A stretch of 64,000 nucleotides of DNA from Siphonodentalium dalli (taxonomy: Eukaryota > Mollusca > Scaphopoda > Gadilida > Siphonodentaliidae), in assembly GCA_032622095.1 (NCBI GenBank), contig CP136069.1:168258394-168322393 (forward strand), given 5' to 3'. The notes under the pieces are model-generated. The model was not told the origin of the DNA, made no database searches, and worked only from the letters and a program-made list of their open reading frames with translations. The number at the start of each line of letters is the position of its first letter. The first letter of the stretch is position 1. Position numbers and translations under genes: made by a program. This document shows positions 13,495 through 26,073 of the stretch, in pieces.

Positions 13495-13935
13495 AAAAAC
13501 TGCTCGACCAATCCGTCTCAAATTTGGTGTGTAGGCCAACTTTGATCCGGGAAACAATACGGGCGGGTCTAATTTCACGTGCGACCGTATCCTTGACCTT
13601 GACCTCGCTCAAATACTCTCGTACAGGCATGTTTGTGGACCTCGACCGATCACACTCAAATTTGGTAGCTAGGTCTACTTTGATCACGGGAACAATATGG
13701 GCGGGTCCAATTTCACTTGCGACCGTATCATTGACCGTGACCTCGCTCGTATACGCTCATATAGGCATGTTTCTCAACCTCGACCGATCCGATTCAAATT
13801 TGGTATAATGTAGGCCTACATTGATCCCGGGAACAATGTGGGTGAGTCCAATTTCACGTGTCACCGTGTCCTTGACTTTGACCATATTCGCACATATAGG
13901 CATGTTTCCGGGCCGATCGAACAATAGTTTGTCCA
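13495..13935 (+). repeat. Three tandem copies of a ~141-bp unit
   Basis: Three diverged copies run in direct order. Each carries 'TCAAATTTGGT', 'TTGATCxxGGGAACAAT', 'TCCAATTTCAC', a TTGACCTTGACC-type motif and 'AGGCATGTTT'. The flanking 'ATATATTTTGGAACTTTTGTCTGTATGTATG' resembles the ends of the other dispersed families here. The overlapping ORF at 13395-13808 is a by-product of the repeat. Confidence 0.65.
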
Positions 13936-14060
13936 GGCGGAGACGATCACAAATGAATCCCTAAATAACCCGAACGAAGAGGGGGGCACATCGGATAGTG
14001 TTGTCTATTTTCGTAAACGTATTTTACTCAACAAAAAGCCAAAAATAAGATGTTAAAAGT

Positions 14061-14374
14061 CAACACCTAATATCCAAGTATACATGGTATACAATGTGTT
14101 AATCCATCAACACCTAATATCCAAGTTTGCATGGTATATAATGTGTTAATACCTCAACACCTAATATCCAAGTCTACATGGTATACAATGTGTTAATCCC
14201 TCAACACCTAATATACAAGTATGCATGGTATACAATGTGTTAATCCCTCAACACCTAATATCCAAGTCTGCATGGTATATAATGTGTTAATCCATCAAAC
14301 ATAATATCCAAATCTACATGGTATACAATGTGTTAATCCATCAACACCTAATATCCAAGTCTACATGGTATACA
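14061..14374 (+). repeat. 47-bp minisatellite, about seven copies
   Basis: Copies start at 14061, 14108, 14155, 14202, 14249 and 14296, with a partial copy after that. Each reads 'CAACACCTAATATCCAAGT' followed by 'CATGGTATACAATGTGTTAA'. Copies abut with no spacers, so this is not a CRISPR-like array. Substitutions are scattered, mainly CTAC/TTGC/CTGC before the CATGG. Confidence 0.9.
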
Positions 14375-14404
14375 GTATCTTTGAAAATCCGACGAATGTC
14401 CTAG

Positions 14405-14816
14405 CGGATGTACGTCTCTGGAAGTGTCCATAATATGTCTACGACGACGCGGCATTCCCAACATAACTAATACACCGTTTCCAAATACGGAGTGCATTCA
14501 TGGCGTAGTAAATGATTGGGAGAATCGTATTATTCAGAAATAGTTATAAATACAGCAAGATGCGAAAGAATAATAAGTCATCAATATTGTTGACTGATTA
14601 AAACTCGAAGATGCTGTCTCCTGTATTGCGATGAGTAAAATGAATTAGGGATATATCGCCTGTATTCAGCTTTCCAACAATAGTTGAGTTTAACAATGCG
14701 TGGGAAAATTGTCAACGTGTCATTTACCTCAGATATGTGATGTGATCTGCACCACTATCCAATGAAATGGAGGGAATCCCTTCAAAATAGAACTTAATTT
14801 TAGAGACGTACATCCG
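14405..14816. mobile_element. 412-bp interval bounded by 15-bp perfect inverted repeats
   Basis: CGGATGTACGTCTCT at 14405-14419 is the exact reverse complement of 14802-14816. The interior has no ORF. Size and structure fit a MITE-like non-autonomous DNA element, but no clear target-site duplication flanks the ends, so it could instead be two inverted fragments. Confidence 0.4.
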
Positions 14817-16030
14817 ATATATGAGTTTCGTTGGCTCTTCAAAGCAACTGCATAGTAATTGCTTACCATTAGTTCAATAGTAAAGGCTCCAATTAACTAA
14901 CAAAATTGGCATGTAATAGAAATTATGGAATTGTGTGTGTCCTGCATAATGATATAGGCTTGTATAGCCATCAGCAATTGGTCAATTCTAGGTTCAATTG
15001 CGCCTAGTAAATAACTTCTCTGTGTAATTAATTCCACAACATGTCAATTCAAGTTGTAATGCATGGAGCATAACAACTGATATGTCATGGAAACTACTAC
15101 AAATGTTTGCAGTGACCCAAAAAGCAAGATTGAGTTCACTGTCCTGAGATAAATTTACCAGCTTAAGGGCTTTGTGGACCCAATTTTTCCAAAATTTCCC
15201 AAAATTTTATAGAGTCCAAATAAAGGATTCTGTTCATGTATATTAGTAATAATAGAAACCATGCCCATTGATGCAACATTTTGAGAGTATACTTCATGGT
15301 GGATTATGGTAGAAATACAAAATGTGAACTTTATCGAGATTTAAAAAAAAATAATTTACAGGCAATGGTCCAAGAAAAACAAAGTCCAAATATAACTAGA
15401 GGTCAGATTCCATGGAATCAGATATACTTCCATGGTATCCCATCCCATGTGAGTGTTATGCGTATATGTGTATTCCTCTTCATGCGAATGCATATTGGTG
15501 CTTAATGATCCGATGGTGGACTTGCATTGACATTTCTAAATAATAAATATACTCCAAAGGTGTATGTCATAATGATTAATGACTCTCTAATGCATCATGG
15601 TCCTGACCAACTGAGTCACCATTCACCCAGCCAATCAGTTAATTTGTATTCAGTAGGGATACATTTTATGGCTAATTATAACCGCTCCCCTGGATGCCCA
15701 AATCCTGTTCAACGGTCACGAAATTTGGTGTGCCTGATTATAGAGTAATCGGCATGTATATATATAAAAGGGTGCAAATCATATTAATGTAAAATAACTC
15801 CGTTATATCGCATTTAGTGGATAGTACTTTCAGTTTCGGATTCAGAATTGTTTGTTTTAATGGAAGAGGAAAGACCGCTTATCAATTAATTCAGAGCATC
15901 ATCGCCACACTATACCCATTAACTTCTTTGTAATAGAGTTAACAGTAATCAAGATATAACTATATCACAATCGATAATGTCATCTGAGTGCTTGCCCGTC
16001 CGTTTTAAAACTAATGGTGATCGTATATAT
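14817..16030. other. No gene seen
   Basis: AT-rich, with short open frames (15281-15505, 15527-15748) lacking any recognisable domain, splice structure or repetition elsewhere in the window. Confidence 0.4.
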
Positions 16031-16039
16031 ACTACCAAA

Positions 16040-17400
16040 CACATGCATTGTTCAAAATATAAAACACTAGATTGAGTAGATTCGCGATTTTCCATTGTTT
16101 CGCGCTCTCCTCGGGCAGGTTACTTTCATGGTAGAGCAGTAAATCTTTGGGGGCGTATCTATGGTATATCGTTGTACCTGCTCGTGCATTAGCTTGCTCC
16201 TTGATAAACCCGTTTGAATTTGGCATCAATAATAGTGCGGTTGAATTTGAGTAATATATTTCACCCGTTAACAATGTTACGCGCTACCAGGATTAAACGG
16301 TCCACTCTAAAACTTATCAATCGTTCGAAAGTTGCACCTGGATACTGCTGACCACGTCAACAAATTTTTGTGTCAAAGTTGGATTTTTTAAGTAATTTTC
16401 CACATTTGTTTCCGGTGGAATTTGCCAAGTCTGAACCCACCCGACGCAAGCACTCCGCTGACCATACATCTTGGAGACGTACCTACAGTATACCGACGTA
16501 CATGCTCCTGCATTAAACTAGATCTTTATTTACACGTTTGGATTTGGGGCTACAATTAGGTTAGTGATAGACTACTTAAGTATAAATATTTATATTATAC
16601 TAGCAGGGTGACCCGACTTCGTCCGTGCTGTTTACCCTATTGACAATTTTGAAGGTCAAGGTCAGGTCGGAGTCTCGATTTGACCCGTGTAAAACATGCC
16701 CACGACAAAATTACCCCTAGGTATCAATTTCATCAAAATCCCGTCCAAAGGCGCGATTTGACCTTGAATTGACCATTTTAAAGGTCAAGGTCAGGTCGGG
16801 GACACAATTTTACCGGTCCAAAAACGTATCCATAGGTATCAAATTTCGTGGAAATCCATCCGTTTTACACGATTTGACATTGAATTGACCATTTTTAAAG
16901 TCATGGCCAGGTCGAGGTCAAAAACACTCCCCGGACAAAAGCAACCTATATATCAAATTTCGTCGAAATCCGTCCGGCAGTTTTCCCGGCCATACCTAAC
17001 AGACAAACAGACACAAGTCCCAAAATATGTAGTAGATAGCGTTGTCACGAGTAAACCGATCCATCTGAATATTCGAAAATGGCACTTTAGATGCGCGTGA
17101 AAACTACCCATCAGATGTACTCGTCAAAATGTTTTTATCTCGATGTTTGAATTTTGCCCCTTTGCGATTTTCGGTGGAATTTACCAAAAGTCTCAACCCA
17201 CCCCATCTTGCATTCTCCGTTGGGTAGGTTACTTTTAAAGTATAGCTGTCAAGATTTGGGGGGGGGGCGTGAATAGAATATCCAAATGTACCTGCTTCGG
17301 CATTACCTTGCTCTTTAATTAGCCCTTTTGGATTTGGTGGGAAGAATAGGTGCATTTTCCCGTTCCCCGTATAGCGGAAAGGGGTATATATAGTAACGCA
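16040..17400. repeat. Diverged repeat family split by an inserted element
   Basis: Three diverged copies of one family lie at about 16040-16280, 16375-16570 and 17110-17400 (shared 'TACCTGCT', 'GCATTA', 'GGATTTGG' and 'GGGCGT' landmarks). Between the second and third, 16600-17040 is a different element. It starts with GGTGACCCGACTTCGTCCG, carries three AAGGTCA-type blocks followed by 'TTTCGTCGAAATCCGTCC', and ends in a short ACAGACAAACAGAC tract and 'CCAAAATATGTAGTAGA'. Confidence 0.5.
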
Positions 17401-17489
17401 TTTCAATCAGTTTGGATATAAAGTTTAAATATACACAGTTATATGCCTATATATTTAATACTAATATATTTTCTTATATATTAACAGCG

Positions 17490-17566
17490 CAGTGCGTAGC
17501 CGAGTGGTGAGAGCGTCAAACCTTCAGTTTGTGTTTTATTGCGACGTGAGTTCGAATCCCGTCAAA
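17490..17566 (+). ncRNA. tRNA-like Pol III promoter relic (SINE head or tRNA pseudogene)
   Basis: A box A match (TAGCCGAGTGG, 17497-17507) is followed 52 bases later by a box B match (GAGTTCGAATC, 17548-17558), like class II (Leu/Ser) tRNAs. The acceptor ends do not pair and the T stem has wobbles and a mismatch. The anticodon stem cannot give a normal 7-base loop. It is therefore not a working tRNA gene; a tRNA-derived SINE or pseudogene fits better. Confidence 0.45.
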
Positions 17567-17569
17567 TTA

Positions 17570-18790
17570 TCTACTATCTTTTATTTTTATTTTTTAACAT
17601 GTTTTGGTGTATTTTAATCATCAAATACGAATAATACCAAACTAAAAATAATGTAAAGATGCTTTTTATATTCGATAAATAACTAGAATATAAACGTCGA
17701 TGTGTTATTGAATCGGATATAAAACAAGAAACACGTGGGTCGGTTTTCGCATATACATGTATAACATGAAGCGCGCTTAATGAACGTTCGGTCCGAAGAA
17801 TATAATGAGTGATTAACAACAACACACAAAGAGTTTGAACGTAATTGAACAGAAAAGAGCGTTCTCTATAAGTAGATTCCTTTATGGTAGGAATAATGAG
17901 CGGTTGTTTCACGTTTGATTTTTGACAAGACTTAAATGACGGTGTACGAAACTATAAGTGGTGTTTTATTTTGCGAAAGTATAAAAGGAGTCATTTCCAA
18001 TTCAGCTGACATATACTAACGGAAAGAACTGAATGTCTATCAGCAGTATACTACGGTTTATAACAATATACAAATTGTTCTTACGAAAATGATGATGTTT
18101 GCATGTTTCTATGTGTTTATCGTTGTTATCGCAAATGGAATAATTGGCTATACGTCGTCATTACGTTAGTAGAAATATACACCGTATAACGAAGGCTTGT
18201 TTGATCAAATTAATGTAATGTTTGTATTTTGTTTGGTTGTATATGATATGCAATGCGTTGAAGATGCGAAAGAAAATACAAAAGTGAAATGCACGCACGC
18301 AGATAGCTCATGACACACTATACACGATAAAATGATAATTTACCACACACCATGGGCTACACAATTTACGAATAGGTGGGTTTATATTACAATCCAAGTT
18401 ATTTGCATTATAACGGCTCCGATATGAACTCATACCAATATACCATTCTGGAAATGATTGTTGGAATTCGACGGGCGTTCTATCAGTTCTCTGGTAGAGC
18501 ATTGAGACTGGCCCGCGGCAAGACGGGTGTATTCGAATCGGAGGTAGGGAAGTCCCACGAGGAATGGGGTAGCCGGAGAAAGGGGAGTGACAAATTTTTG
18601 GCGTATATATAGATAATATATATTATATATATAAGCGGAATTATTTTGAAGAACTTTTTTCACTTGACTGAGAAAAAAATAATGTTCTAAGTCCAAAAGT
18701 TTTGGTAGAAATATTGGAGCCTTTTTCAAAAAAGTGAAAACAAAATAAACGACTTTTCGGGGACAGGTCGATTTGGATCCGTTTTGGAGT
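17570..18790. other. No gene seen
   Basis: AT-rich unique sequence. ORFs of 60-112 codons on both strands overlap one another and show no domain or splice structure. A short ATATAT-rich stretch lies at 18603-18635. Confidence 0.4.
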
Positions 18791-18794
18791 CTGG

Positions 18795-19418
18795 ATTAAA
18801 AATTGGTACCACGGACCACCCCTCCCCATACCCACAATAATGAACAGACACTGGCAAAATTTGGCCCACCGCGTGCACTCTTTCGTCCGCACACGTTGGC
18901 GTATCAGTTGACATCCAAACTTCGACATCTTCGGAGGAGATGTGGTCACAAGCACATGTCCCAAACTGCAAAACTTTGAGGGCCTGTAACTCTTGCAATT
19001 CTTATCGGATTTCAAAAATCCTTCTTGGTTTGGGTTTGTTTTCGTTCAGGGAATGCATATACTTAAATAGATGAATATCGATAAAAAAAATATTTTTGAG
19101 AAAATTTTGCCCCCACATCAGTGTAAAAATATATGTCCGACCCTGTTAAAATTTCTTTTTCGGACTAAACTGAGAACGGTCATCACGGCTATGAAAACCA
19201 AATGCAGTTATCTGGAATGATACGGGAGAACAACAGAGTACAATACAATAGAGGTTCCCCTGTTTATGGGCGGTAACTCTTCAGGGAAAGCGCGGACACA
19301 AGTTTTGATGCCCGTGGGCAGTAGGGCATACCGAGGTGTACATACGGTCCAATTTTCTATGCTCTGCTCCTTATAATTTCCGAGATAATAAAAATGACAT
19401 TTTTTCATATAAAGGGAG
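18795..19418 (+). repeat. Direct repeat, copy 1 (about 621 bp)
   Basis: Matches 20192-20815 with a constant offset of 1397 bases and only a handful of substitutions, so no indels over the whole length. A third, clearly diverged relative occupies about 19900-20130 ('GGTACCTCGGACCACCCCTCCC'). ORFs on the minus strand recur with the repeat and are not considered genes. Confidence 0.8.
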
Positions 19419-20191
19419 ATAACTCCACGGGTTAAATGCGGACAATATCCGTTATGAGCCAAAGGCATAGAACTCATTTACCCCAACATACGTACCAAAC
19501 TTGAGTTTTCTAGTACTAATACATTCAGAGATTTGGGCGTTGAAAAATACTGTAGTATAATAATAATAATGAAAAATAATCGAATAAGGGCTATAACTCT
19601 GTCTTGAAACAATGGGCCGAAATCCGGATATCATTATCTTTAGTAGACCTCAGATGCCTATATTCGTTAAAGATTTCGCGGTCCTGCTGCAATTAGTTTC
19701 CTCGAAATTGGGTGACGGGATTGGGAAATTGTCACACCAGGCCCAAAATGCAATTTTTGAAGGACCATAACTCCATATTCAAACTTTGAGTTCCAAAATA
19801 TCCGCCAGTTTTTAACGGATTTACGATCTGTTTTCAGATTTGTTATTAGCGTGTATGGTAGATGTTATATTCCAAGTTTCATATAATTCGGAGACGAAAT
19901 AAATTTTGGTACCTCGGACCACCCCTCCCCTGACCCACAACACTGAACCGACACTGGCAAAATTTGGCACACCGCGTGCTCTCTTCAGCCTACACACATT
20001 GGCGTATCAGATGACATTCAAAGTTCGACATCTTCGGAGGAGATGTGTTATCAAGCACATGGGCCCAAAATTGCAAAATTTGAGGGCCCCTAACTTTGTC
20101 AGTTTTTAATGGAATTTCGAAATTCTTTCAGTTTCTAGATCGGGTGGTGTTGTAGATGTTAAATTCCAAGTTTCATCTTATTCCGATAAGA

Positions 20192-20815
20192 ATTAAAAAT
20201 TGGTACCACGGACCACCCCTCCCCATACCCACAATAATAAACAGACACTGGCAAAATTTGGCCCACCGCGTGCACTCTTTCGTCCGCACACGTTGGCGTA
20301 TCAGTTGACATCCAAACTTCGACATCTTCGGAGGAGATGTGGTCACAAGCACATGTCCCAAACTGCAAAACTTTGAGGGCCTGTAACTCTTGCAATTCTT
20401 ATCGGATTTCAAAAATCCTTCTTGGTTTGGGTTTGTTTTCGTTCAGGGAATGCATATACTTAAATAGATGAATATCGATAAAAAAAATATTTTTGAGAAA
20501 ATTTTGCCCCCACATCAGTGTAAAAATATATGTCCGACCCTGTTAAAATTTCTTTTTCGGACTAAACTGAGAACGGTCATCACGGCTATGAAACCCAAAT
20601 GCAGTTATCTGGAATGATACGGGAGAACAACAGAGTACAATACAATAGAGGTTCCCCTGTTTATGGGCGGTAACTCTTCAGGGAAAGCGCGGACACAAGT
20701 TTTGATGCCCGTGGGCAGTAGGGCATACCGAGGTGTACATACGGTCCAATTTTCGATGCTCTGCTCCTTATAATTTCCGAGATAATAAAAATGACATTTT
20801 TTCATATAAAGGGAG
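20192..20815 (+). repeat. Direct repeat, copy 2 (about 621 bp)
   Basis: Second copy of 18795-19418. After the shared 'ATATAAAGGGAG' the two copies diverge at once, which marks the right breakpoint. Confidence 0.8.
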
Positions 20816-20819
20816 TTAG

Positions 20820-22675
20820 ACATGTGATAGTATTTTCAGGCTAACTGTAAATGTGCAAAATGTGTCTTTTTTTTCATTTGTCTCCTTCAAGTTGGCCTAT
20901 AATTTGCGTTAATATATTAAGAAACTGAAGCTTACATTCATTACTCGCGTGAAACTAAATTTATTTTAAAGCACTAACGTCTTCAATCATTATGGTTGAC
21001 GTCCCCGCGTAATTCCTGAAGTCGCCGCTTTAATACCGGCGTGCAAATAGGTGATAATGTGCTCGGATCTATATTCAGACATACTTCCAAGTCTGCTCGT
21101 ACATAAACCAGCTAGAATGACAATGCAGTTTTAAATAACTCTCAACCAGGTGTGATATAAAATGCACAGTTTTTCATCTTGGCATGGTATCCCTCGCGGC
21201 TTCGATCAACTTTTGGCCCATAATGTCGATTGCTAGTAATGAATATTTATTGTAGTATTCTTTGTTGTTTTTGCATCGTGTACGCAGACAATGCAGTTTT
21301 TAATAACTTATTAAAAGCCACATGACGGTTCGCTCATAAATGCACCTAATGGTATTCCCCTTTGAAATATTCCCAGTATCGAAATAGGTCGATAAATACC
21401 TGAGCTACCTTTATACGAGCATCCTGTGTTCAGAAACGCGCATTGAAGTAATGAAGAATACAAATTTGAACACGGTGTTTGGGTCCCACACAAAAACAAA
21501 TCAGCACGAGAGCCTTCAGTGTTCCTGATATGGTAGACATAAAGAACGTTTGTTTGACTTCTATGCGAAAAATTAAAAACTGCTGTGGCCATTGCAAGTA
21601 TTTTTTTAGAGAATAATTATGAAGCCGGTATATCAATATTTAGTGTATTTGTGAACCTATTTTATACCTACTCCCAAATTACGTAGATCAAATATTTGGA
21701 AGCTCGAATGAGCCATGTCTGTTTAAAGTTGTAACTGACCGCGATATGCTATCAATCAAACATACAATGGTCCATTGATCAAGTGGCATTATAACTTCGT
21801 GTGTTAGCGTGTGAACAGTGTGCACACACTGGGTGGTGAGTAGCAGCACATTGGCACGTGTTCCAGACATCTTTCGGCTGTGACACGAGTTGTTAGTTTC
21901 TGAAACTTCATTTCATTGCAAATATTAACACGAGTTTTGTTTATTTATCAAGGTTGTTATGCACTGCTAGCTAAAGCTAGCTTGATGATTAATAAGTAGT
22001 AAAGTTATTGGCATGTTAGTCCTTCCTGAATGAATTTTGATGCATCACCGGAAGTCCCTTTATATCACAGGAGGTATCGAATGGTTTTCGTGTACATTGT
22101 AGGGACGCGGTACAGGCGTGGTCATATCACGCAATGTTGCTGTCATTTTTATAGCAGAGAGTACTCACTACTCACGCACAATTCGGGTTATAGGTACATA
22201 ACTTTAATTGCTAAATGTGTGATAACCAATGGTTTTATAATATATCGTGTATTGACAACTTATGATTACATTATATTAGCAGTTCGGTAGCCCAGTGGTT
22301 AGAGTATCCACCCCAGGCAACCGGTCCTGCTAGAAACAATTACACCTGTTTGGATCCATGTTACTATCATTATTACATATCGAAGCATTAACGAAGTTAT
22401 CGTCGAGCATATTTTTTAAAGATGGTAACGTTTATCTTGTTCGAAATGCAGGCTACACCCGTTTGAAAGATACAAGCGGTAAGGTTTACAGCGTACCTTT
22501 CTTGTGGACTTATAAAATGTTCCATATGATATCGCCCTTAAATTACCTCACTCTATATATATTGCCAGGGCATGATGTGCAAACATGTATCTCTTCAATG
22601 TCTTAAATGAGTAACAAAATAAAATGTTTAATCAAACAAACACAAATACATAACAACGATGATTTCTAGGACACG
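20820..22675. other. No gene seen; one SINE-head-like box A
   Basis: Mostly unique AT-rich DNA. At 22288-22298 TAGCCCAGTGG followed by TTAGAGTA resembles the box A end of a tRNA-derived SINE, but no box B follows, so at most a 5' fragment is present. Confidence 0.35.
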
Positions 22676-23127
22676 TTTTCATAGTTTATGTTCATGTGTA
22701 TGTGTCCGGTCTCTCTCCTCTCTTGAAAGGTAAGTATAACATTTGCCACATGCAGACAAAATCAAGACACGGTTATGTTTGGCTTTAATGTGGTCTATCA
22801 GGCTTTTGTTGTGTGTATATTCAGAACCGCACACATCACATGTGTGCCTTCACACGAGGCTGTCACATCTGGCTGGGACGTCCATTGTGCAAAAATTGCC
22901 TTGCATATGTTGCAACTGTACGGACTGGTGTTTAGATGCACATTCATATTTCGACTAATTGGAATTGCGAATGAATCTTTTCTCACACTCTTTGAAATTA
23001 TTCTCGCGGTTCTGTGTGTGCGTTATTTTTATATCTGTTTTAGCGTGTAACACCAAATTCGACCTTGTTGAACAACTCTTCCCGCATATTTCACAAACCA
23101 TTTGTTGGTGATGACCTTTATGTGCGT
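22676..23127 (-). pseudogene. C2H2 zinc-finger gene fragment (copy 1)
   Basis: On the minus strand several C2H2 fingers can be read across frames. One is CEICGKSCSTRSNLVLHAKT, then a degraded KECEKRF finger, then SCNICKAIFAQ. A well-formed CDVCG...HIKAKH finger follows, with C-x2-C and H-x4-H spacing. The last is a partial ACGKCYTYL finger ending in HTHEH before a TGA. Frame changes and stops separate the fingers, so this is a dead fragment of a multi-finger DNA-binding protein. Its 5' side is cut by the inverted-repeat element at 23128. Confidence 0.75.
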
Positions 23128-26073
23128 TTAGTCCATGAGCCAGGCTCCCCAAAAATGGAAAATGGTACCATTTGGTGGGCAAATTCTACCAAAAGTTTTC
23201 TCAAAACTCAAAATCTGAAGTTTATGTCAGTGCTGGGGCACACTGGGGCAGTGTAGCTTAGTGTTGAAAATGTGTGTTTCCATGGCAACGGATGGTGTTT
23301 TTGGCTAGTATAAAAAATATGCATATGACGGTCTATACCAAGAAAGTTTAATGCAGTAACTATATCTTAGCATTGATATTGGGTGCTACCCTTGTTGGGC
23401 TTTCATTTGACACTGGATATTTCACCACTAGATGTCAACGTCATATACAAAGGTCAAGGTCATTGATCAAAATATTAGCTTTTTTCATATCGGGTCATAC
23501 ATTTTCTACCCACTGAGTTTATATATCAGTTTTGAATACGTTATCTTTACTCGGAATTAATCTAAAGCATATAGGCTACTCGGATAACTGTGATATTGTT
23601 GCAACTGACAAGCCAGTCATGAGATATAGGCCTCTAAACTGTGTGGTCATTTTCCAAAATGGGTCAAAATCTGTTATTTCCCCAAGATATCGTGCTTGTG
23701 TGTATATTTTAGAGTTATTTACTTATCTGGGGTCATCTAAGGGTTGAATTGGGAATTTGTTGACTAAAGCATTAAATTTATACAAATATCTTACTTAGTT
23801 ATAGGGAAAACGTTTTGGAGGGCGTGCCCAGGTGGGGTGGGGTCCAATGTCGTTATAAATTCAGGTTTCCATGACAACGGCACCATATATTTGAAGAAAA
23901 TTTTGAAAAGGCCGCTGTTGAGAATCAACGAACCTTTGTTTGAAGAAATTATGTTAACTCATAGCTAACTCATTATTGTTCCATCAAACTGACTGGGCGA
24001 CTAAAACATATAAGGTCAAGGTCAATTGCAAAGGCCAAGGTCGTTGGACAAAATGTGATATTTTGGTCATTTGTTTTGTTAATTGTCTCATAATCCGCTA
24101 CCCCTAGTGCCTTAGTCATGAAAGCAATCCCCATCACAGATAACTGTGTAGCTACTCTTGTTTTAAACATACACCACATCAATGACCATAGATCCACTCC
24201 ATGTATATGTATGCATATCCACCTCGCACATGACCACTCATTATATTCCCATGCATCTCACTGTGGACCCTACCCATTACCACATAGCCATTCATTGTAT
24301 AACTATTCACCTCACATCACAATAGTCACTCCCTGGCTACCACTTCGGCATACAACATGTATTAAGTCAATCGTTGTTTATGCTAATGTGCGACAGTAGC
24401 CAAATAATGTGGTCCCGTTCTGTTCCGTTTCTGTGCATTTCCATTCAAAATATGAGACGTTTTTGGCAAAATTCCACACTGCATCTTTTAAAATGAATTT
24501 ATCATATCTCAGAAGGTACTGGGACAACCAGAAAAGCACATTAATTTTAGTTGTATGTTGATAAAGTAACATGGTTAAAAACCAACAGAGTCACAATTTG
24601 CTACACTTTCGGAACAGCAGAGAATAATGTTAGGGTATATGTGGAAAATAAACTCTTTTTTTTACCAAATCTGGTTTCCATTTTGTAAGCCATCTTCAGT
24701 TATTTTGTCTACAAAACACATCAGTGTAACACATTTATGACAGAAAAAAACCATAAGCACATTTGATACCAACTATAGTTACATTTTACTTGTAAAAATG
24801 GTCCAGACCTGAAAAGTTAATTTTTGCCGATTTTAATGCCAAATATGTGATAGAAAAAAACAATAATTCTATTATGTCAGTGGTTAAAATAGTAGCAACT
24901 AATCAAGGTGCATCAGAAATGTTTATATTCAATGTATATAAGACAGCATAGTCAATTTTGTTCATCAGCCACAACTTGCGTTATGATCATCGATGCTTTT
25001 GAAATTTAAAAATAATATGGGTTGGTCTCTTAAAAACGGTCGCAATGACACCTTCCAACCGTAGAAACTATCCGTCCCTATATAACATATACCATGTGAT
25101 GTGTTAGCTTATGTAAAATGTATTTCAGACTAATCTACCATCAAATGTTACCAAAATGCCATCGAGAAGAGTGCCAAATATACATTTTACTGTCTGGGTA
25201 GTTGCATAGCAACGGTTGTTATGGACATTATGATAGGAAACAAAGTCTTTGTAATTCATCCTATGTCACACATAGACCTCAAATGTGCAATTCACAACAA
25301 CTAAAGTTGAATGAAATACTGTAATACATCCTTATATATAAGCATGTAATGCTTTTGGGTAGTAGCCTAGCAACCGTTGCTAAGCAGGGCCATATCTTCA
25401 TGGGGTCTATATCTGAAAATGAAAAGATTATGTCTAAGGAACATATGTTGGAAGTTTCATGCTTTTACCATAATTTCTGCAATTTCCATGCACTGAGGCC
25501 TGGACTGCACACAGAAGCATGATATATGGGAAATAACTGATTTTGACACATTTTGGAAAATGTCACCAATTTTAAAGGCCTATATCTCATGACTGACATG
25601 TCAGTTTCAACAATAACGCAGTTCTCCGTATAGCATATACACTACAGCTTATTTGGGAGCAAAGATTACGTATTCAGAACAAATATATAAAACATGTGGG
25701 TAGAAAATGTATGACCCGATATGAAAAAAGCTAATATTTTGGTAAATGACCTTGACTTTTGTGTATGACCTTGACCTCTAACGATGAAATCTCCCATGCC
25801 AAAAGAAAGTCCACCAAGGGTTTCATCCCATATCAATGCAAAGATAGAGTTACTGCTTTAAACTTTCTAGTTGTAGACCATTACAGGCATATTTTGTATC
25901 CTGGCCAAAAAACAGCATCTGTTGCCATGGAAACACAAATTTTGCACACAAAGCTACACTGCCACAGTGCGCCCCAGCACTCAGATAAACTTCAGATTAT
26001 GCGCTTTGAGAAAACTGTTGAAGGAATTTGCCCACCAAAATGGTACCATTCTCAGACCTGGCTCATTGACTAA
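23128..26073. mobile_element. Long-inverted-repeat element (copy 1)
   Basis: Left terminus TTAGTCCATGAGCCAGG and right terminus CCTGGCTCATTGACTAA are inverted. Similarity between the arms continues inward for several hundred bases: 'GGTACCATTTGGTGGGCAAA' against 'TTTGCCCACCAAAATGGTACC', and TTTCCATGGCAAC against GTTGCCATGGAAAC. The arms differ from each other far more than the three tandem copies do, so the element predates the triplication. No transposase was seen; the ~1.3-kb middle has only chance ORFs. It interrupts the zinc-finger fragment. Confidence 0.6.

Noticed and set aside
14061-14374. CRISPR-like array
   Set aside because: The 47-bp units abut with no variable spacers and the genome is eukaryotic; it is a minisatellite.
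17490-17566. Functional tRNA gene
   Set aside because: Acceptor stem does not pair, the T stem is weak and no proper anticodon loop forms.
24118-24399. 93-codon ORF present in each tandem unit
   Set aside because: Histidine-rich low-complexity frame inside the non-coding middle of the inverted-repeat element; no domain.
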